In this document: in pieces, positions 1 through 9,293 of the stretch
How positions within the stretch are numbered: the first letter of the stretch is position 1
Layout: each line of letters opens with the position of its first letter
Source of the DNA: Hyalangium ruber
GTDB lineage: Bacteria; Myxococcota; Myxococcia; Myxococcales; Myxococcaceae
NCBI RefSeq assembly: GCF_034259325.1
Contig: NZ_JAXIVS010000005.1
Location: 186,001-250,000, forward strand
DNA length: 64,000 bases
Direction of reading: 5' to 3'
Translations under genes and position numbers: made by a program
The notes under the pieces: generated by a model
What the model saw: only the letters and a program-made list of their open reading frames with translations
The model's database searches: none
Told to the model about the DNA's origin: nothing

Positions 1-480
1 GCGCGTGACGATCACGTCCGGCCGGAAGCGTCGGATGGCGAGCACCACATCCGCCAGCACCTCCTCGCGCCCCCAGATGCGCAGCGTCTCGTCCGCGCTC
101 TTCGAGTAGCCGAAGTCCCGCGCGCGCGTGAAGAGCTGCTCGGCGCCATCGACGCGCCGCGCCGCGAGCAGTTCCTGTGTGCGAATGAGCCCCAGCAGCT
201 CGTCCTGCTCCGTCCCGATGAGGTTCTGGCCTCCGTCGCCCCGCGTCATCGACAGGTAGCCGGCGCGCAGGCCCCGCTCACCGACCATCCATGCCAGGAA
301 CCGCGTGTTCTCGTCATCGGGGTGCGCCGCCACGTACAGCACACTCCCCACCACACCGAGGCGCCGGATGCCCGCCGCGAGCTCACCCGCGTGGGGTTGG
401 CGGGGCGTCTGCGCGAGGGCCGTCGACCAGACTCCAAGGCTCATGGCCAGCGTCGTTCCAAGAATGAGCAGGTTCCGCAT
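1..480 (-). CDS. Secreted PIG-L (LmbE) family deacetylase, C-terminus cut by window edge
   Basis: The visible 160 residues begin with a signal peptide ([22 protein letters not shown]) and then a LmbE-type core: [12 protein letters not shown] is the family's metal-binding AHPDDE motif, followed by the [10 protein letters not shown] segment. The family hydrolyses N-acetyl groups of GlcNAc-type substrates using zinc. A signal peptide implies work in the periplasm or outside, unlike the cytoplasmic BshB-like paralogue of the divergent operon. The frame is open to base 1, so the C-terminal half lies outside the window. The start ATG is the only one placing the signal peptide at the N-terminus. Substrate unknown. 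Confidence 0.85.
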   Translation of the reverse strand, partial: MRNLLILGTTLAMSLGVWSTALAQTPRQPHAGELAAGIRRLGVVGSVLYVAAHPDDENTRFLAWMVGERGLRAGYLSMTRGDGGQNLIGTEQDELLGLIRTQELLAARRVDGAEQLFTRARDFGYSKSADETLRIWGREEVLADVVLAIRRFRPDVIVTR

Positions 481-585
481 TCGAGCGAACCTCATAACAA
501 AGGCCTCGGGAGCATGCGGAAATCTTTCGCCCCGCCACGAACACCGGGTCGCCCTGGTACGCCGGACCTGTTATCAGGACGCACC

Positions 586-2214
586 GTGACGTCCTCCTTT
601 TCGGCCGAGTGGCTCCGCGGTGATCCCCGCGCGCTTGCCTTCCTTCCTGATCGCTTCCGCCACAAGTCTGCCCGCGCGGAGGCCGTCGCCGCCGCAGCTT
701 CACGCACCGTGTCACCTGCCCTGCTCGAGGCGCTCGTGGCCCGCAACACGCGCCTCGCTCCCAACCCCGCGCGCGAGCGGAACCTGGAGCTGCTGTCTCG
801 CCCTGGCACCGTCGCCGTGGTGACGGGCCAGCAGGTCGGGCTGTTCCTCGGGCCGCTCTTCACGATCTACAAGGCCGCCTCCGCCATCGTCGCCGCCAGG
901 ACCCTCGCAGAGGAGACGGGTCGCCCCTGCGTGCCTGTCTTCTGGCTGCAGACCGAGGACCACGATCTCCCCGAGATCGATCACTGCTTCGTCCCGCGCG
1001 GCACGGGCACGCCACTGCGCCTGTCCCTCGAGCTCTCCGACGCCGCCACCTCGCGCATCCCGGTCGCCCACCGCCACCTGGACGAGGGCGTCACCCGCGC
1101 GCTCGCGGCACTGAAGGCCGAGCTGGGTACCCAGCCCCACGCGGGCGAACACCTGGAGTTGCTCGAGCGCGCCTACCGCCCCGAGGCGACGCTGGCCGAC
1201 GCCTTCGCCGAGGTCCTCGCCTCCGTCTTCGCCGACGAAGGCCTGGTGTTCCTGGACCCGCGCGATCCGCGCGTCTCTCCGTTCGCCGCGCCCATCCACC
1301 GCCGGGCCCTCGAGGAGGCCGCCGCCATCTCCACCGCGCTCGCCTCGCAAGGCAGCGCCCTCTCCGAGGCGGGCTTCTCCGAGCAGGTCCACATCCGCCC
1401 TGGCTCGCCCCTCGGCTTCTTCTCTCCGGACGGGCTCGAGGGCGCGCGCTACCGCCTCGATCCCGCCGCCTCCCCGGGGACCTGGAGCCTCGTGGGCCAC
1501 CCGGACAACCGCTTCGTCACCACGGCCGAGCTGCTGACGTGGCTGGAGCGGGAGCCGCTGCGCTTCACCACCTCCGCGCTGCTGCGGCCGATCCTCCAGG
1601 ACACCCTGCTGCCCACGGCGGCGTATGTCGGCGGCCCGGGAGAGATCGCCTACTTCGCGCAGCTCGCGCCGCTCTATGCACACGTGGGCCTGCCCATGCC
1701 GCTCATCGTGCCGCGCGCCCGCTTCCGCGTGCTCGATGACCGGACGCGCGGCCTGCTCGAAAAGCTCGGCCTCTCCCCGGACGAGGCGACCGCGCCCCGG
1801 GACGAGCTACTGGCCCGCCTGGCCGCCCAGGCCGCCGGAGAAGGCTTCGACCCCCCCGAAGCGGTCGAGGCCCGCCTCATGGGCACCCTCGCCCCCGAGC
1901 TCGCCCGCCTCGGCCAGTGCATGGCCGCCCTCGACCCGAGCTTCGCCCACGCCATCGAGCGCACCGAGGAGAGCGTCCGCACCGCCCTCTCCCGCCTCGT
2001 GGCCAAGTACGGCCGGGCCCTCGGCCAGCGTGACCAGGTGACCCTGGAACGGCTGGACCGCCTGCGCGCCTACCTCGCTCCCGAGGGCACACCTCAGGAG
2101 CGCTTCTATGGGCTGCCCTACTACGCCTGCCGCTTCGGAGCTCGCGCCTTCACGCGCATGGTCCTCGAAGCCTGTGAGCCCTTCTCCGGAAGCCTCAAGG
2201 ACCTGAGGCCATGA
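586..2214 (+). CDS. bshC: Bacillithiol biosynthesis cysteine-adding enzyme BshC
   Basis: BshC is the enzyme that adds cysteine to glucosaminyl-malate in the last step of bacillithiol synthesis. The 542 residues match the family's usual length (about 540). Recognisable blocks are [19 protein letters not shown] near residue 80, [12 protein letters not shown] near 125, and [12 protein letters not shown] followed by [11 protein letters not shown] near 350-380. The GTG start has an AGGA seven bases upstream. The frame stays open further 5-prime, but that extension runs antisense through the divergent deacetylase and precedes the conserved start, so it was rejected. The gene overlaps the next one by ATGA, forming one operon with bshB and bshA. 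Confidence 0.9.
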   Translation: MTSSFSAEWLRGDPRALAFLPDRFRHKSARAEAVAAAASRTVSPALLEALVARNTRLAPNPARERNLELLSRPGTVAVVTGQQVGLFLGPLFTIYKAASAIVAARTLAEETGRPCVPVFWLQTEDHDLPEIDHCFVPRGTGTPLRLSLELSDAATSRIPVAHRHLDEGVTRALAALKAELGTQPHAGEHLELLERAYRPEATLADAFAEVLASVFADEGLVFLDPRDPRVSPFAAPIHRRALEEAAAISTALASQGSALSEAGFSEQVHIRPGSPLGFFSPDGLEGARYRLDPAASPGTWSLVGHPDNRFVTTAELLTWLEREPLRFTTSALLRPILQDTLLPTAAYVGGPGEIAYFAQLAPLYAHVGLPMPLIVPRARFRVLDDRTRGLLEKLGLSPDEATAPRDELLARLAAQAAGEGFDPPEAVEARLMGTLAPELARLGQCMAALDPSFAHAIERTEESVRTALSRLVAKYGRALGQRDQVTLERLDRLRAYLAPEGTPQERFYGLPYYACRFGARAFTRMVLEACEPFSGSLKDLRP

Positions 2215-3017
2215 GCCCGACCGAGCCGGGGTACGGCCTCGACGTCCTCGCGTTCGGTCCGCACCCCGATGACGTCGAGCTGTTCTGCGGCGGGCTCCTG
2301 GCCCGCATGGGGGACCTCGGCTACCGCACCGGCATCATCGATTTGACGCGGGGCGAGAAGAGCTCGCGCGGCACGCCGGAGACCCGCGCCGCCGAGACCG
2401 AGGCCGCCTCCCGCGTGCTGGGGCTCTCACTCCGGGAGAACCTGGGCCTGCCCGATGGCTGGGTCTCCCCATGGTCCGGCTTCGATGCCCCCGAGGAGGA
2501 GCGCACCCGCAACGCGCCCGTGACGCGGGTCGTCGAAGTGCTGCGCCGCCTGCGTCCCGAGCTCGTCCTCGTCCCCTGGGAGCAAGAGCGCCACCCGGAC
2601 CACGAGGCCACCAGCGCGCTGGTGACACGCGCCCTGTTCTTCGCCTCCGTCCGACGCTTCGAGACCGAGCCCCCCAGCGCCCCCTTCACCCCGCGACAGG
2701 TCCTCTACTACCCCCTGCGACACCTCGCCGAGCCGAGCGTCATCGTCGATGTGACGGCGGCCTTCGATCGAAAGATGGCGGCCATCCGCTGCTACGCGAG
2801 CCAGGTGGAGCCGCGCCCAGACGGCCCCCAGACCCTGGTCGGCTCACCCCTCTCGCTCTCCTCCATCGAGGCGCGGGACCGCTTCTATGGCGCCCACATC
2901 GGCGTGGCCCACGGCGAGCCCTACGTGGTGCGAGAGACCCTGGGCCTGGCCGATCCGATCGATCATTTTCGCAGGAATAGCTTCGCGCGGCCCCTGTTCT
3001 TCCCCCACCGCCGATGA
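2211..3017 (+). CDS. bshB1: Bacillithiol biosynthesis deacetylase (BshB1-like, PIG-L family)
   Basis: Cytoplasmic LmbE-family deacetylase of 268 residues. The metal-binding motif [13 protein letters not shown] is at residues 16-28, followed by GIIDLTRGE and a late HPDHEATS metal-ligand block, in the arrangement of BshB1. The reaction is removal of the acetyl group from GlcNAc-malate, the middle step of bacillithiol synthesis. Its position between bshC and bshA, with ATGA overlaps on both sides, supports the assignment more than sequence alone, because PIG-L proteins have many substrates. No signal peptide. Confidence 0.88.
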   Translation: MSPTEPGYGLDVLAFGPHPDDVELFCGGLLARMGDLGYRTGIIDLTRGEKSSRGTPETRAAETEAASRVLGLSLRENLGLPDGWVSPWSGFDAPEEERTRNAPVTRVVEVLRRLRPELVLVPWEQERHPDHEATSALVTRALFFASVRRFETEPPSAPFTPRQVLYYPLRHLAEPSVIVDVTAAFDRKMAAIRCYASQVEPRPDGPQTLVGSPLSLSSIEARDRFYGAHIGVAHGEPYVVRETLGLADPIDHFRRNSFARPLFFPHRR

Positions 3018-4177
3018 CCGACCGCCTCAACCTGGCCATCACCTGCTTTCCCACCTTTGGCGGCAGCGGTCTGATCGCCACCGAGATCGGCCTGGCGATG
3101 GCGGAGCGCGGCCACCGCGTCCACTTCATCGCCCGGGATCTGCCGGTCCGCCTCCGAGGCAAGGGCCGACAGGTGCTCTTCCACGAGGTGACCGAGAGCG
3201 ACTACCCGGCGCTCCAGAACTCGGGCACCTACCCGCTGGCGCTCGCCTCCAAGATGATCGAGGTGGCCCAGTACGAGAAGCTCGACGTGCTGCACGTCCA
3301 CTACGCGGTGCCCCACGCCACCGCCGCGTGGATGGCGCGCGAGGTGCTCGGCGACAAGGCGCCGCGCATCGTCACCACGCTCCACGGCACCGACACCACA
3401 CTGGTGGGCATCGACCCCAGCTACCTGCCCATCACCCGCTTCTCCATCCTGCGCAGCGACGCGGTGACGACGCCCTCGGCGTTCCTCCGGCGCGCCACCT
3501 GGGAGGGCTTCGGCATCCCGGAGTCCGTCCCCATCGAGGTCATCTTCAACTTCGTGGACACGCGGCACTACGCGCCGAACCGCGATCGCACGGCCCTGCG
3601 CACGCTCTTCCCGGACCTGGGAGACACCGAGCAGGTGCTCATCCACGTGTCGAACTTCCGGCCCGTCAAGCGCATCCAGGACGTGGTGTCCGTCTTCGCC
3701 GAGGTACACCGCCGCTTCCAGTGCCGGTTGGTGATGGTGGGCGATGGGCCGGAGCGCTCCCCGGCCGAGCGCCGGCTCCGGGAGCTCGGCCTGGAGGAGC
3801 GCGTGGCCTTCGTGGGCAAGCAGGAGCAGTTCGTCGAGCTGCTCGCCGCCTCCGACGTCTTCCTGCTCCCCAGCGAGCAGGAGAGCTTCGGCCTCGCCGC
3901 GCTGGAGGCGCTGAGCTGCGGCGTCCCCGTGGTCGCCAGCCACATCGGCGGCGTCCCGGAGCTGGTCGATCATGGAGAGACCGGGTACCTGGCGCCCGTG
4001 GGCGAGGTGGCGACCATGGCCGCCCACGTCCTCACGCTGCTCCGGGACCGGGCCCGCTGGGACAGCTTCTCGCGCCGTGCGCGCGAGCGCGTCCTCGAGC
4101 GGTTCCAGCTCGCGCCGGCCATCGACCGCTACGAGGCGCTCTACCGGCGACTCGTAGCGGGGGCCGACGGCCGCTGA
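3014..4177 (+). CDS. bshA: N-acetyl-alpha-D-glucosaminyl L-malate synthase BshA
   Basis: GT4-family glycosyltransferase of 387 residues, the usual BshA length. It starts ITCFPTFGGSGLIATEIGLA, a BshA-like N-terminus with a Gly-rich donor loop, and carries the C-terminal EQESFGLAALEALSCG motif (E-x7-E type) that binds the nucleotide sugar. The enzyme transfers GlcNAc from UDP-GlcNAc to L-malate, the first step of bacillithiol synthesis. It is last in the bshC-bshB-bshA operon. Its stop codon abuts the stop codon of the convergent downstream gene with no spacer, leaving no room for a separate terminator. Confidence 0.9.
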   Translation: MTDRLNLAITCFPTFGGSGLIATEIGLAMAERGHRVHFIARDLPVRLRGKGRQVLFHEVTESDYPALQNSGTYPLALASKMIEVAQYEKLDVLHVHYAVPHATAAWMAREVLGDKAPRIVTTLHGTDTTLVGIDPSYLPITRFSILRSDAVTTPSAFLRRATWEGFGIPESVPIEVIFNFVDTRHYAPNRDRTALRTLFPDLGDTEQVLIHVSNFRPVKRIQDVVSVFAEVHRRFQCRLVMVGDGPERSPAERRLRELGLEERVAFVGKQEQFVELLAASDVFLLPSEQESFGLAALEALSCGVPVVASHIGGVPELVDHGETGYLAPVGEVATMAAHVLTLLRDRARWDSFSRRARERVLERFQLAPAIDRYEALYRRLVAGADGR

Positions 4178-5023
4178 CTACTTCTTGTCCTTCCAGTCCG
4201 CGAGGGCCTTGGCCACCGCGTCCTTGAAGAAGAAGTTGGGCGCCTTCTGGCCCAGATCCCACGCCACCTGCGCGTGCTTGCGGGCCTCGGCGTAGTTGCC
4301 CTTCTTCGCCAGCAGCTCCGCCTTGATCCAGTTGTTGTACCAGTTGGAGTCGATGGCGATGGAGGTGTCCGCGTACTTCAGCGCCAGGTCGAGGTCCTTC
4401 GAGTTCTCCGCCACGTAGCTGGCCGCGCTGATGTGCGGGCGCCACGCGTTGTCCAGCGCGTTCTTGATGTTGGCCTGGGCGTGCGCCGCCGTGTCGGCCT
4501 TGATCTGCACCGAGACGCGGGTCTTCTCCCACTCCAGATCGAGCGAGGTGTCGTTATCGGTCGTGTTGGAGAAGATGTACGTCAGGCGCTCGCGGTTGGG
4601 GATCTGCGCGGTCGTCGCGGCCACGCGCACCACGTCATTGCTGGCCTCGTACTGCTTGCCCTGCCACAGGCCGAGCTCCTTGTTCAGCGCCACCTGCCAG
4701 CCCTTCTGGCCGGGGAAGGCGACGATGACGTAGGTGCCCGCGGGGACGGGCTTGCCACCGAAGGTCACGTCCTTGCTGAAGGTGATCTTCGTGGAGGCGT
4801 TGGCACCGGCGCGCCAGGGCTTGTCCCAGGGAACCAGGTCGCCGTAGACCTTGCGGCCCTTCACGCCAGGGCTGGAGTAGTCGACGGTGATGTCGGTGAC
4901 GCCCACCGTCTGCGTCACCTTCGCCGCCGGGCTGGGGGCCGGCAGTTGGAGCTGAGCCGAAGCGGGCAGCGAGATCAGCGCCGCGAGCACCGCTACCAGG
5001 CTTCCGAGAGCAACGTTCTTCAT
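4178..5023 (-). CDS. Secreted DUF2911 domain protein
   Basis: 281 residues with a clear signal peptide ending ..SLPASAQ. The N-terminal two thirds match the DUF2911 family of secreted bacterial proteins: VDYSSPGVKGRKVYG, then LVPWDKPWRAGANA, then FGGKPVPAGTYV. The C-terminal part (from about residue 215) is helical and looks like one or two TPR-like repeats (WIKAELLAKKGNYAEARKH). The chosen ATG has an AAGGA six bases upstream and a sigma70-like promoter about 40 bases further up; an earlier in-frame ATG would bury the signal peptide. Function unknown. Confidence 0.85.
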   Translation of the reverse strand: MKNVALGSLVAVLAALISLPASAQLQLPAPSPAAKVTQTVGVTDITVDYSSPGVKGRKVYGDLVPWDKPWRAGANASTKITFSKDVTFGGKPVPAGTYVIVAFPGQKGWQVALNKELGLWQGKQYEASNDVVRVAATTAQIPNRERLTYIFSNTTDNDTSLDLEWEKTRVSVQIKADTAAHAQANIKNALDNAWRPHISAASYVAENSKDLDLALKYADTSIAIDSNWYNNWIKAELLAKKGNYAEARKHAQVAWDLGQKAPNFFFKDAVAKALADWKDKK

Positions 5024-5369
5024 CGTCGTCCTTTCTGTTCGAGGAAATGTGAAAGCGGGCGCCTCTATAGACCGAGCCAACCGACCCACCAAGCGTTTCA
5101 CTCTCGGGAGGAGACCAAGGGAGCAGCTGTCCTAATACCCCATCCAGGCCGCGCGGCTCCGCATCCCAGGTGCTCCCGTTCCCTGGCACTCCCGAGCCCC
5201 GGTTCGGCGCTCCCCGAGCCTTCTCACCCCGTGGAAGCACTCTTCTCTCCTGAGAATGCCCCGCTTCCCCAGGTGTCGCCCCGTGAACCGGCACCCCGGC
5301 TGCAAAGGCTGACAAGTGATGGCGTGTCCCCATTGGGCGGGGCACGTGCGGCATGCATGGGGGTCGGAC
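5024..5369. other. Intergenic region between divergent genes
   Basis: About 350 bases without a gene. It holds the minus-strand promoter described separately. The rest is GC-rich sequence in which I see no RNA gene, repeat or credible small coding region. Confidence 0.5.
5064..5092 (-). promoter_or_regulatory. Sigma70-like promoter for the DUF2911 gene
   Basis: Read on the minus strand, TTGGTG and TATAGA hexamers are separated by exactly 17 bases, with the -10 about 40 bases upstream of the ATG. The -10 matches TATAAT at four of six positions and the -35 keeps the TTG. Confidence 0.45.
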
Positions 5370-7829
5370 GTGGGTAGGTGGAAACGAGGAATGCGGTGGG
5401 CGGCGTGCGTCGCGGCGATAGGTTTTCTGGTGCGCTGCGGCGGAGGGCTCGGGACAACGGAGGGCTACACGGAACAGCGCTGGGGCGTCGAGGAGGTGCG
5501 CACCTTCGCGCCCGTCGCGGACGCGCGAGTCGAGGCGGGAGCCCCAAGCCAGAACTTCGGCGGCTCCAGTGTGCTCAAGGTGGATGGGTCACCGGAGTAC
5601 GCCAGCTACCTCCGCTTCGAGCTGAGCGGACTGAGCGGCACCATCAGCCACGCGAAGCTGAGGCTGTACGCGACGGATGCGACCGCCAACGGGCCCGCCG
5701 TCTATACGACCGGCTCTGGCTGGCAGGAGGGCTCTCTCACCTTCGATTCCAAGCCCGCGCCCCAGAGCCTGCTGTCCAACGCGGGCGCGGTGGCGGCGAA
5801 CGCCTGGGTCGAATGGGATGTGACGGCCGCCGTCCAGGGCAACGGCACGGTGAGCTTCGCGGTGCGGCCCACGGGCGGGGATGGCACGGTGTTCCACTCG
5901 CGTGAGGCCTCCACTGCCTCCCTGCGCCCCCAGCTCGTGGTGACGCTGAACACCGGCTCGGGGAACTGCACGGTGCAGCGGCAGGAGCACACCGTGCTCG
6001 CCACGGACAGCATCAGCGTGGCGGGAGAAACGCCCACGGTGCCGTCGGGCACCACCTCCGTCCTCGAGGTGGATGGCTCGCCGCTGCGGGCCTCCTACCT
6101 GCGCTTCACCGTGCCGGACCTGGGCAAGCCCGTGGTCGGCGCGCGGCTGCGGCTGTTCGCCGTGAACGCCACCTCCGACGGCCCGAAGGTCCACGCGACC
6201 GCCAACGGCTGGTCGGAGTCGACCGGCGTGACGTGGAACACGCGGCCGGCCAACACCAGCGGCGCGCTCGCGGACACGGGGACCGTGGGGAACGAGACCT
6301 GGGTGCAGTACGACGTGGGCAGCGCGATCCAGGGAGCCGGGGTGTACAGCTTCGGGCTCATGGCCGATGTGACGGACGGCGTGGACTTCGTCGCCCGCGC
6401 CAGCACCCGCACGGAGGCCACGCCGCGCCTCATCCTCATCACCGAGCAGCAGGTGTGCTCCGATCCTCCGGATGGGGGCACGGGCACGCCTCCGGACGGA
6501 GGCACGGGCTCTCCCGACGCGGGCACCCCGCCTCCCACCAGCGGCGACTGGACGTTCTACGGCACCGCGCAAGGCGCTCCCCGCTACGTGTACGGCGTGA
6601 GCGCCGACCAGGGAGGCAACATCTGGGTGGCGGGCGGTGAAGAGGGCCTGTTCGTGCTCCAGCAGGGCCAGACCCAGTTCCGCCGCTTCACCATGGCCGA
6701 TGGCCTGCGGCCCTACGGCTACATGATCGACGGCAGCGCCCCGACGGGAACCAAGTACCTGAAGGTCATCTCCGTCGCCGGAGGCCCTCCGGGCGTCGCC
6801 TTCGTGGGCTACGAGGGCAAGAAGCCCGCTTCGGGCATGCCCACCTGCGAGGACGAGTGGGATCAGGCCTACGCCGCTGGCCGCCCTCCGGACGCGAGCA
6901 TCTACAAGAGCGGTGACGCGGACCGCGTGACGCTGACCCCCACCGGCATCCAGGTGGTGCATTACGACTTGTCGACGGGTCCCAACAAGGTCGCCGCCGA
7001 GCCGCGAGGGCGCGAGAAGATCTGCAACATCCTGCGCATCGCCTACGACCCCGTGACGAAGAGCGTCTGGTTCGGCGCCAACCACGGCTTCTCCTGGGGC
7101 AAGTCGGACTTCGCCGGCTACAGCTGCGCCCCAGGGACGTGGGACTACGGCTGCGCCGGAGTGATGGAGCACGTCCACCCCGCCATCAACGCGTGGAACT
7201 CGGACGGGACGCGCGCGGTGCTGCTCACCGACGCGTACTACGGCGTCTCGGTGGCCTCCAACGGAGACGTGTGGTTCGGCGGCGCCAACCGCTCCACCCG
7301 CTTCCGCTATGGCACCAACGGCAGGAACTACTGGCAGGCCCAGGTGGAGACCGAGGGCAGCAACTACATCTGGAACCGCCTCGACATCTGGCCGGACGCC
7401 GTGGGCGAGCCGAACATGCCCACGAAGGCGCAGCGCGTAGACGACCATGTGTCGGGCATGGCGGTGATGAGCGACCAGTCCGTGTGGGTGGGCAGCTTCA
7501 CCCTGGGCCTCGCCCAGCTCAGCTCGAGCGGCCAGCGCCTGCGCACGCTGTCGACCGAGCTCGTCGACGGGCACGGGTACGTGTCGGCGGTGGCCGGAGA
7601 TCCGCTCGATAACAGCGTGTGGGCTGGCGCCAGTTGGGGCGGAGGCTTGAGCCGGGTGCGCGGCAACACGGTGCTGCACTACGGCAGCGGCGTCCTCCCC
7701 AGCCACCTCATCTGGATGCGCATCTCGGACATCCAGGTGGACCGCTCGGGCACGACGCGGCGCATCCTCGTGGGCTTCGAGGGCACCGCCAGCACTCCCG
7801 GGTCCATCGGCGTGTACCACGGGCAGTAG
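5370..7829 (+). CDS. Secreted DNRLRE-repeat / beta-propeller protein, probable lipoprotein
   Basis: 819 residues. A basic N-terminus and hydrophobic stretch end in FLVRCGGG, which resembles a lipobox although Arg at -1 is not classical. Two DNRLRE modules follow at about residues 35-180 and 190-345, each with ADARVEAG or ATDSISVAG openings, (E/A)SYLRF and a LRLFA/YATDAT strand. A Pro/Gly/Thr/Asp linker then leads to about 420 residues of propeller-like repeats (DQGGNIWVAGGEEGL, SNGDVWFGGA, SDQSVWVGS), as in two-component-regulator propeller proteins. The GTG start has GGGGG upstream; an ATG 21 bases later is the alternative. Likely a surface adhesin or sugar-binding protein; no catalytic residues recognised. 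Confidence 0.75.
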   Translation: MGRWKRGMRWAACVAAIGFLVRCGGGLGTTEGYTEQRWGVEEVRTFAPVADARVEAGAPSQNFGGSSVLKVDGSPEYASYLRFELSGLSGTISHAKLRLYATDATANGPAVYTTGSGWQEGSLTFDSKPAPQSLLSNAGAVAANAWVEWDVTAAVQGNGTVSFAVRPTGGDGTVFHSREASTASLRPQLVVTLNTGSGNCTVQRQEHTVLATDSISVAGETPTVPSGTTSVLEVDGSPLRASYLRFTVPDLGKPVVGARLRLFAVNATSDGPKVHATANGWSESTGVTWNTRPANTSGALADTGTVGNETWVQYDVGSAIQGAGVYSFGLMADVTDGVDFVARASTRTEATPRLILITEQQVCSDPPDGGTGTPPDGGTGSPDAGTPPPTSGDWTFYGTAQGAPRYVYGVSADQGGNIWVAGGEEGLFVLQQGQTQFRRFTMADGLRPYGYMIDGSAPTGTKYLKVISVAGGPPGVAFVGYEGKKPASGMPTCEDEWDQAYAAGRPPDASIYKSGDADRVTLTPTGIQVVHYDLSTGPNKVAAEPRGREKICNILRIAYDPVTKSVWFGANHGFSWGKSDFAGYSCAPGTWDYGCAGVMEHVHPAINAWNSDGTRAVLLTDAYYGVSVASNGDVWFGGANRSTRFRYGTNGRNYWQAQVETEGSNYIWNRLDIWPDAVGEPNMPTKAQRVDDHVSGMAVMSDQSVWVGSFTLGLAQLSSSGQRLRTLSTELVDGHGYVSAVAGDPLDNSVWAGASWGGGLSRVRGNTVLHYGSGVLPSHLIWMRISDIQVDRSGTTRRILVGFEGTASTPGSIGVYHGQ

Positions 7830-7843
7830 ACCCCAGCGCGGAA

Positions 7844-7873
7844 GGGGCCGAGGCATCCGCGAGCCTCGGCCCC
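7844..7873 (+). terminator. Strong GC hairpin, terminator-like
   Basis: Perfect 11-bp inverted repeat GGGGCCGAGGC / GCCTCGGCCCC around an 8-base loop, starting 14 bases after the stop of the DNRLRE protein. There is no U-tract, as is common in high-GC genomes. Confidence 0.6.
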
Positions 7874-7920
7874 ACCCTGCCCTCGAAGCGTCACGCGATC
7901 CGGGATAGCTTCCCCAGGAC

Positions 7921-9267
7921 ATGAATCGCCCGACCTGCCTTGGAACCTGCGCGCTGCTCGCGGCGCTGCTTCTGTCCGGACTCGCCTCCGCCGAGGAACC
8001 CGAGGTGCCCGAGTATGCGGAGGGCTGGAAGCAGACCTGGCTGGAGGCCAAGAAGAACGGCTCGCTCCAGCTGACCGGCAAGCTCTCCACTCCCTCCATC
8101 AGCCCCGGCACCCAGGAACTGTTCGCCGTCCTGGAGCTGCGCACGGTCGACTTTCCTCCGGGGGAGCGCGCCCCGGCGAGCGTGGCGCTGGTCATCGATC
8201 GCTCCGCCTCCACCGCGGGCCGTCGCCTGCTCATCGCCAAGAAGACCGCGCTGGCGCTGATCTCCGGCCTGAGCGAGCGGGATCAGCTCGCCATCGTCCT
8301 GGTGGGCAACGCACCCGAGGTCTTCCCGCTCCAGCCCGTGACGGCCGAGAACCGCGAGAAGATGAAGGCCTTCGTGGAGGAGGCCCAGGCGCTGGGCCGC
8401 AGCGATCTCTCCGGAGGCCTCGACGAGGCCATCGCGACGCTCAACAAGAACAAGGAAGGGGACTTCTTCCGTCAGGTGATCCTCTTCAGTGACGGCCAGG
8501 CCACCGAGGGCATGGTGGACGCGGTGGGCCTGGCGCAGATCGCCCGGGATATCCGAGAGGACCACAGCATCCACGTGAACACCGTGGCCATCGGCGAGGA
8601 CGCCAACCTGGAGCTGATGGCGGGGATGGCCAAGGAGGGCTGGGGCTTCGCCGCCAGCATGAACGACTCGTCCGAGGTGGAGCGGGTGGCCAAGCGGCAG
8701 CGGTGGCAGCTCATGCAGCGCGCGGCGGACAAGGTGGTGCTGCGCGTGAAGCTGCCCTCCACGGTGAGCATCGTGGACGTCCTCGGACATGAGTCCTCGC
8801 GGCAGGGAGACACCCTGCTGATCCCCGTCGGCGAGCTGGGCCCCGGAGAGGTGCTGCGCACGATCCTCCAGCTGTCCACGACCAACACCGGCAAGCAGGC
8901 GCGCCCGCTCGAGATCGCCCAGGTGGAGCTGCAGTACGAGAACGCGCTCACCGAGCGGACCAAGTCGCAAGAGCTCGCGCTGAAAGCCGAGTTCAAGCCC
9001 CAGAAGAGCAAGGCGCCGCCGGAGCTGGACACCGAGGCCCTCCAGCAGGTGACCCGATCGCTCCTGACGCGACAGCTGGCACGCGCCACGGAGACGGCCG
9101 CGGAGGGCGACGTCCCAGGCGCCACGAAGCTCCTGGAGGAGACGCGCGGCACCCTGAAGCGCCTGAGCACCCAGGGGAAGTTCGACGTGGGCGAGGAGCT
9201 GGCCATGCTCGAGGCGAAGAGCCACGAGATCGCCCCGAAGCCCGCCGCCAAGAAGAAGAAGCGCTAA
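7921..9267 (+). CDS. Secreted von Willebrand factor A (VWA) domain protein
   Basis: 448 residues with signal peptide (..LLLSGLASAEE). The VWA domain covers about residues 80-260: VALVIDRSASTAG gives the DxSxS metal-ion-dependent adhesion motif, and ILFSDGQATEG supplies the later Asp. A beta-rich segment follows (VVLRVKLPSTVSIVDVLG), as in YfbK/inter-alpha-trypsin-like VWA proteins, then a helical C-terminus ending in a Lys-rich tail KPAAKKKKR. Likely a periplasmic or surface binding protein. The next gene starts 26 bases downstream on the same strand. Confidence 0.82.
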   Translation: MNRPTCLGTCALLAALLLSGLASAEEPEVPEYAEGWKQTWLEAKKNGSLQLTGKLSTPSISPGTQELFAVLELRTVDFPPGERAPASVALVIDRSASTAGRRLLIAKKTALALISGLSERDQLAIVLVGNAPEVFPLQPVTAENREKMKAFVEEAQALGRSDLSGGLDEAIATLNKNKEGDFFRQVILFSDGQATEGMVDAVGLAQIARDIREDHSIHVNTVAIGEDANLELMAGMAKEGWGFAASMNDSSEVERVAKRQRWQLMQRAADKVVLRVKLPSTVSIVDVLGHESSRQGDTLLIPVGELGPGEVLRTILQLSTTNTGKQARPLEIAQVELQYENALTERTKSQELALKAEFKPQKSKAPPELDTEALQQVTRSLLTRQLARATETAAEGDVPGATKLLEETRGTLKRLSTQGKFDVGEELAMLEAKSHEIAPKPAAKKKKR

Positions 9268-9293
9268 CGCAGCCCCATCGCGAGGAGAGGTCC

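Noticed and set aside
322-585. N-terminal extension of BshC
   Set aside because: BshC homologues begin near the GTG at 586, which has its own ribosome-binding site, and the extension overlaps the divergent deacetylase start.
5589-8240. Minus-strand open frame of nearly 900 codons opposite the DNRLRE protein
   Set aside because: Composition is His/Arg/Ala/Gly without structure; the plus strand has signal peptide and repeats.
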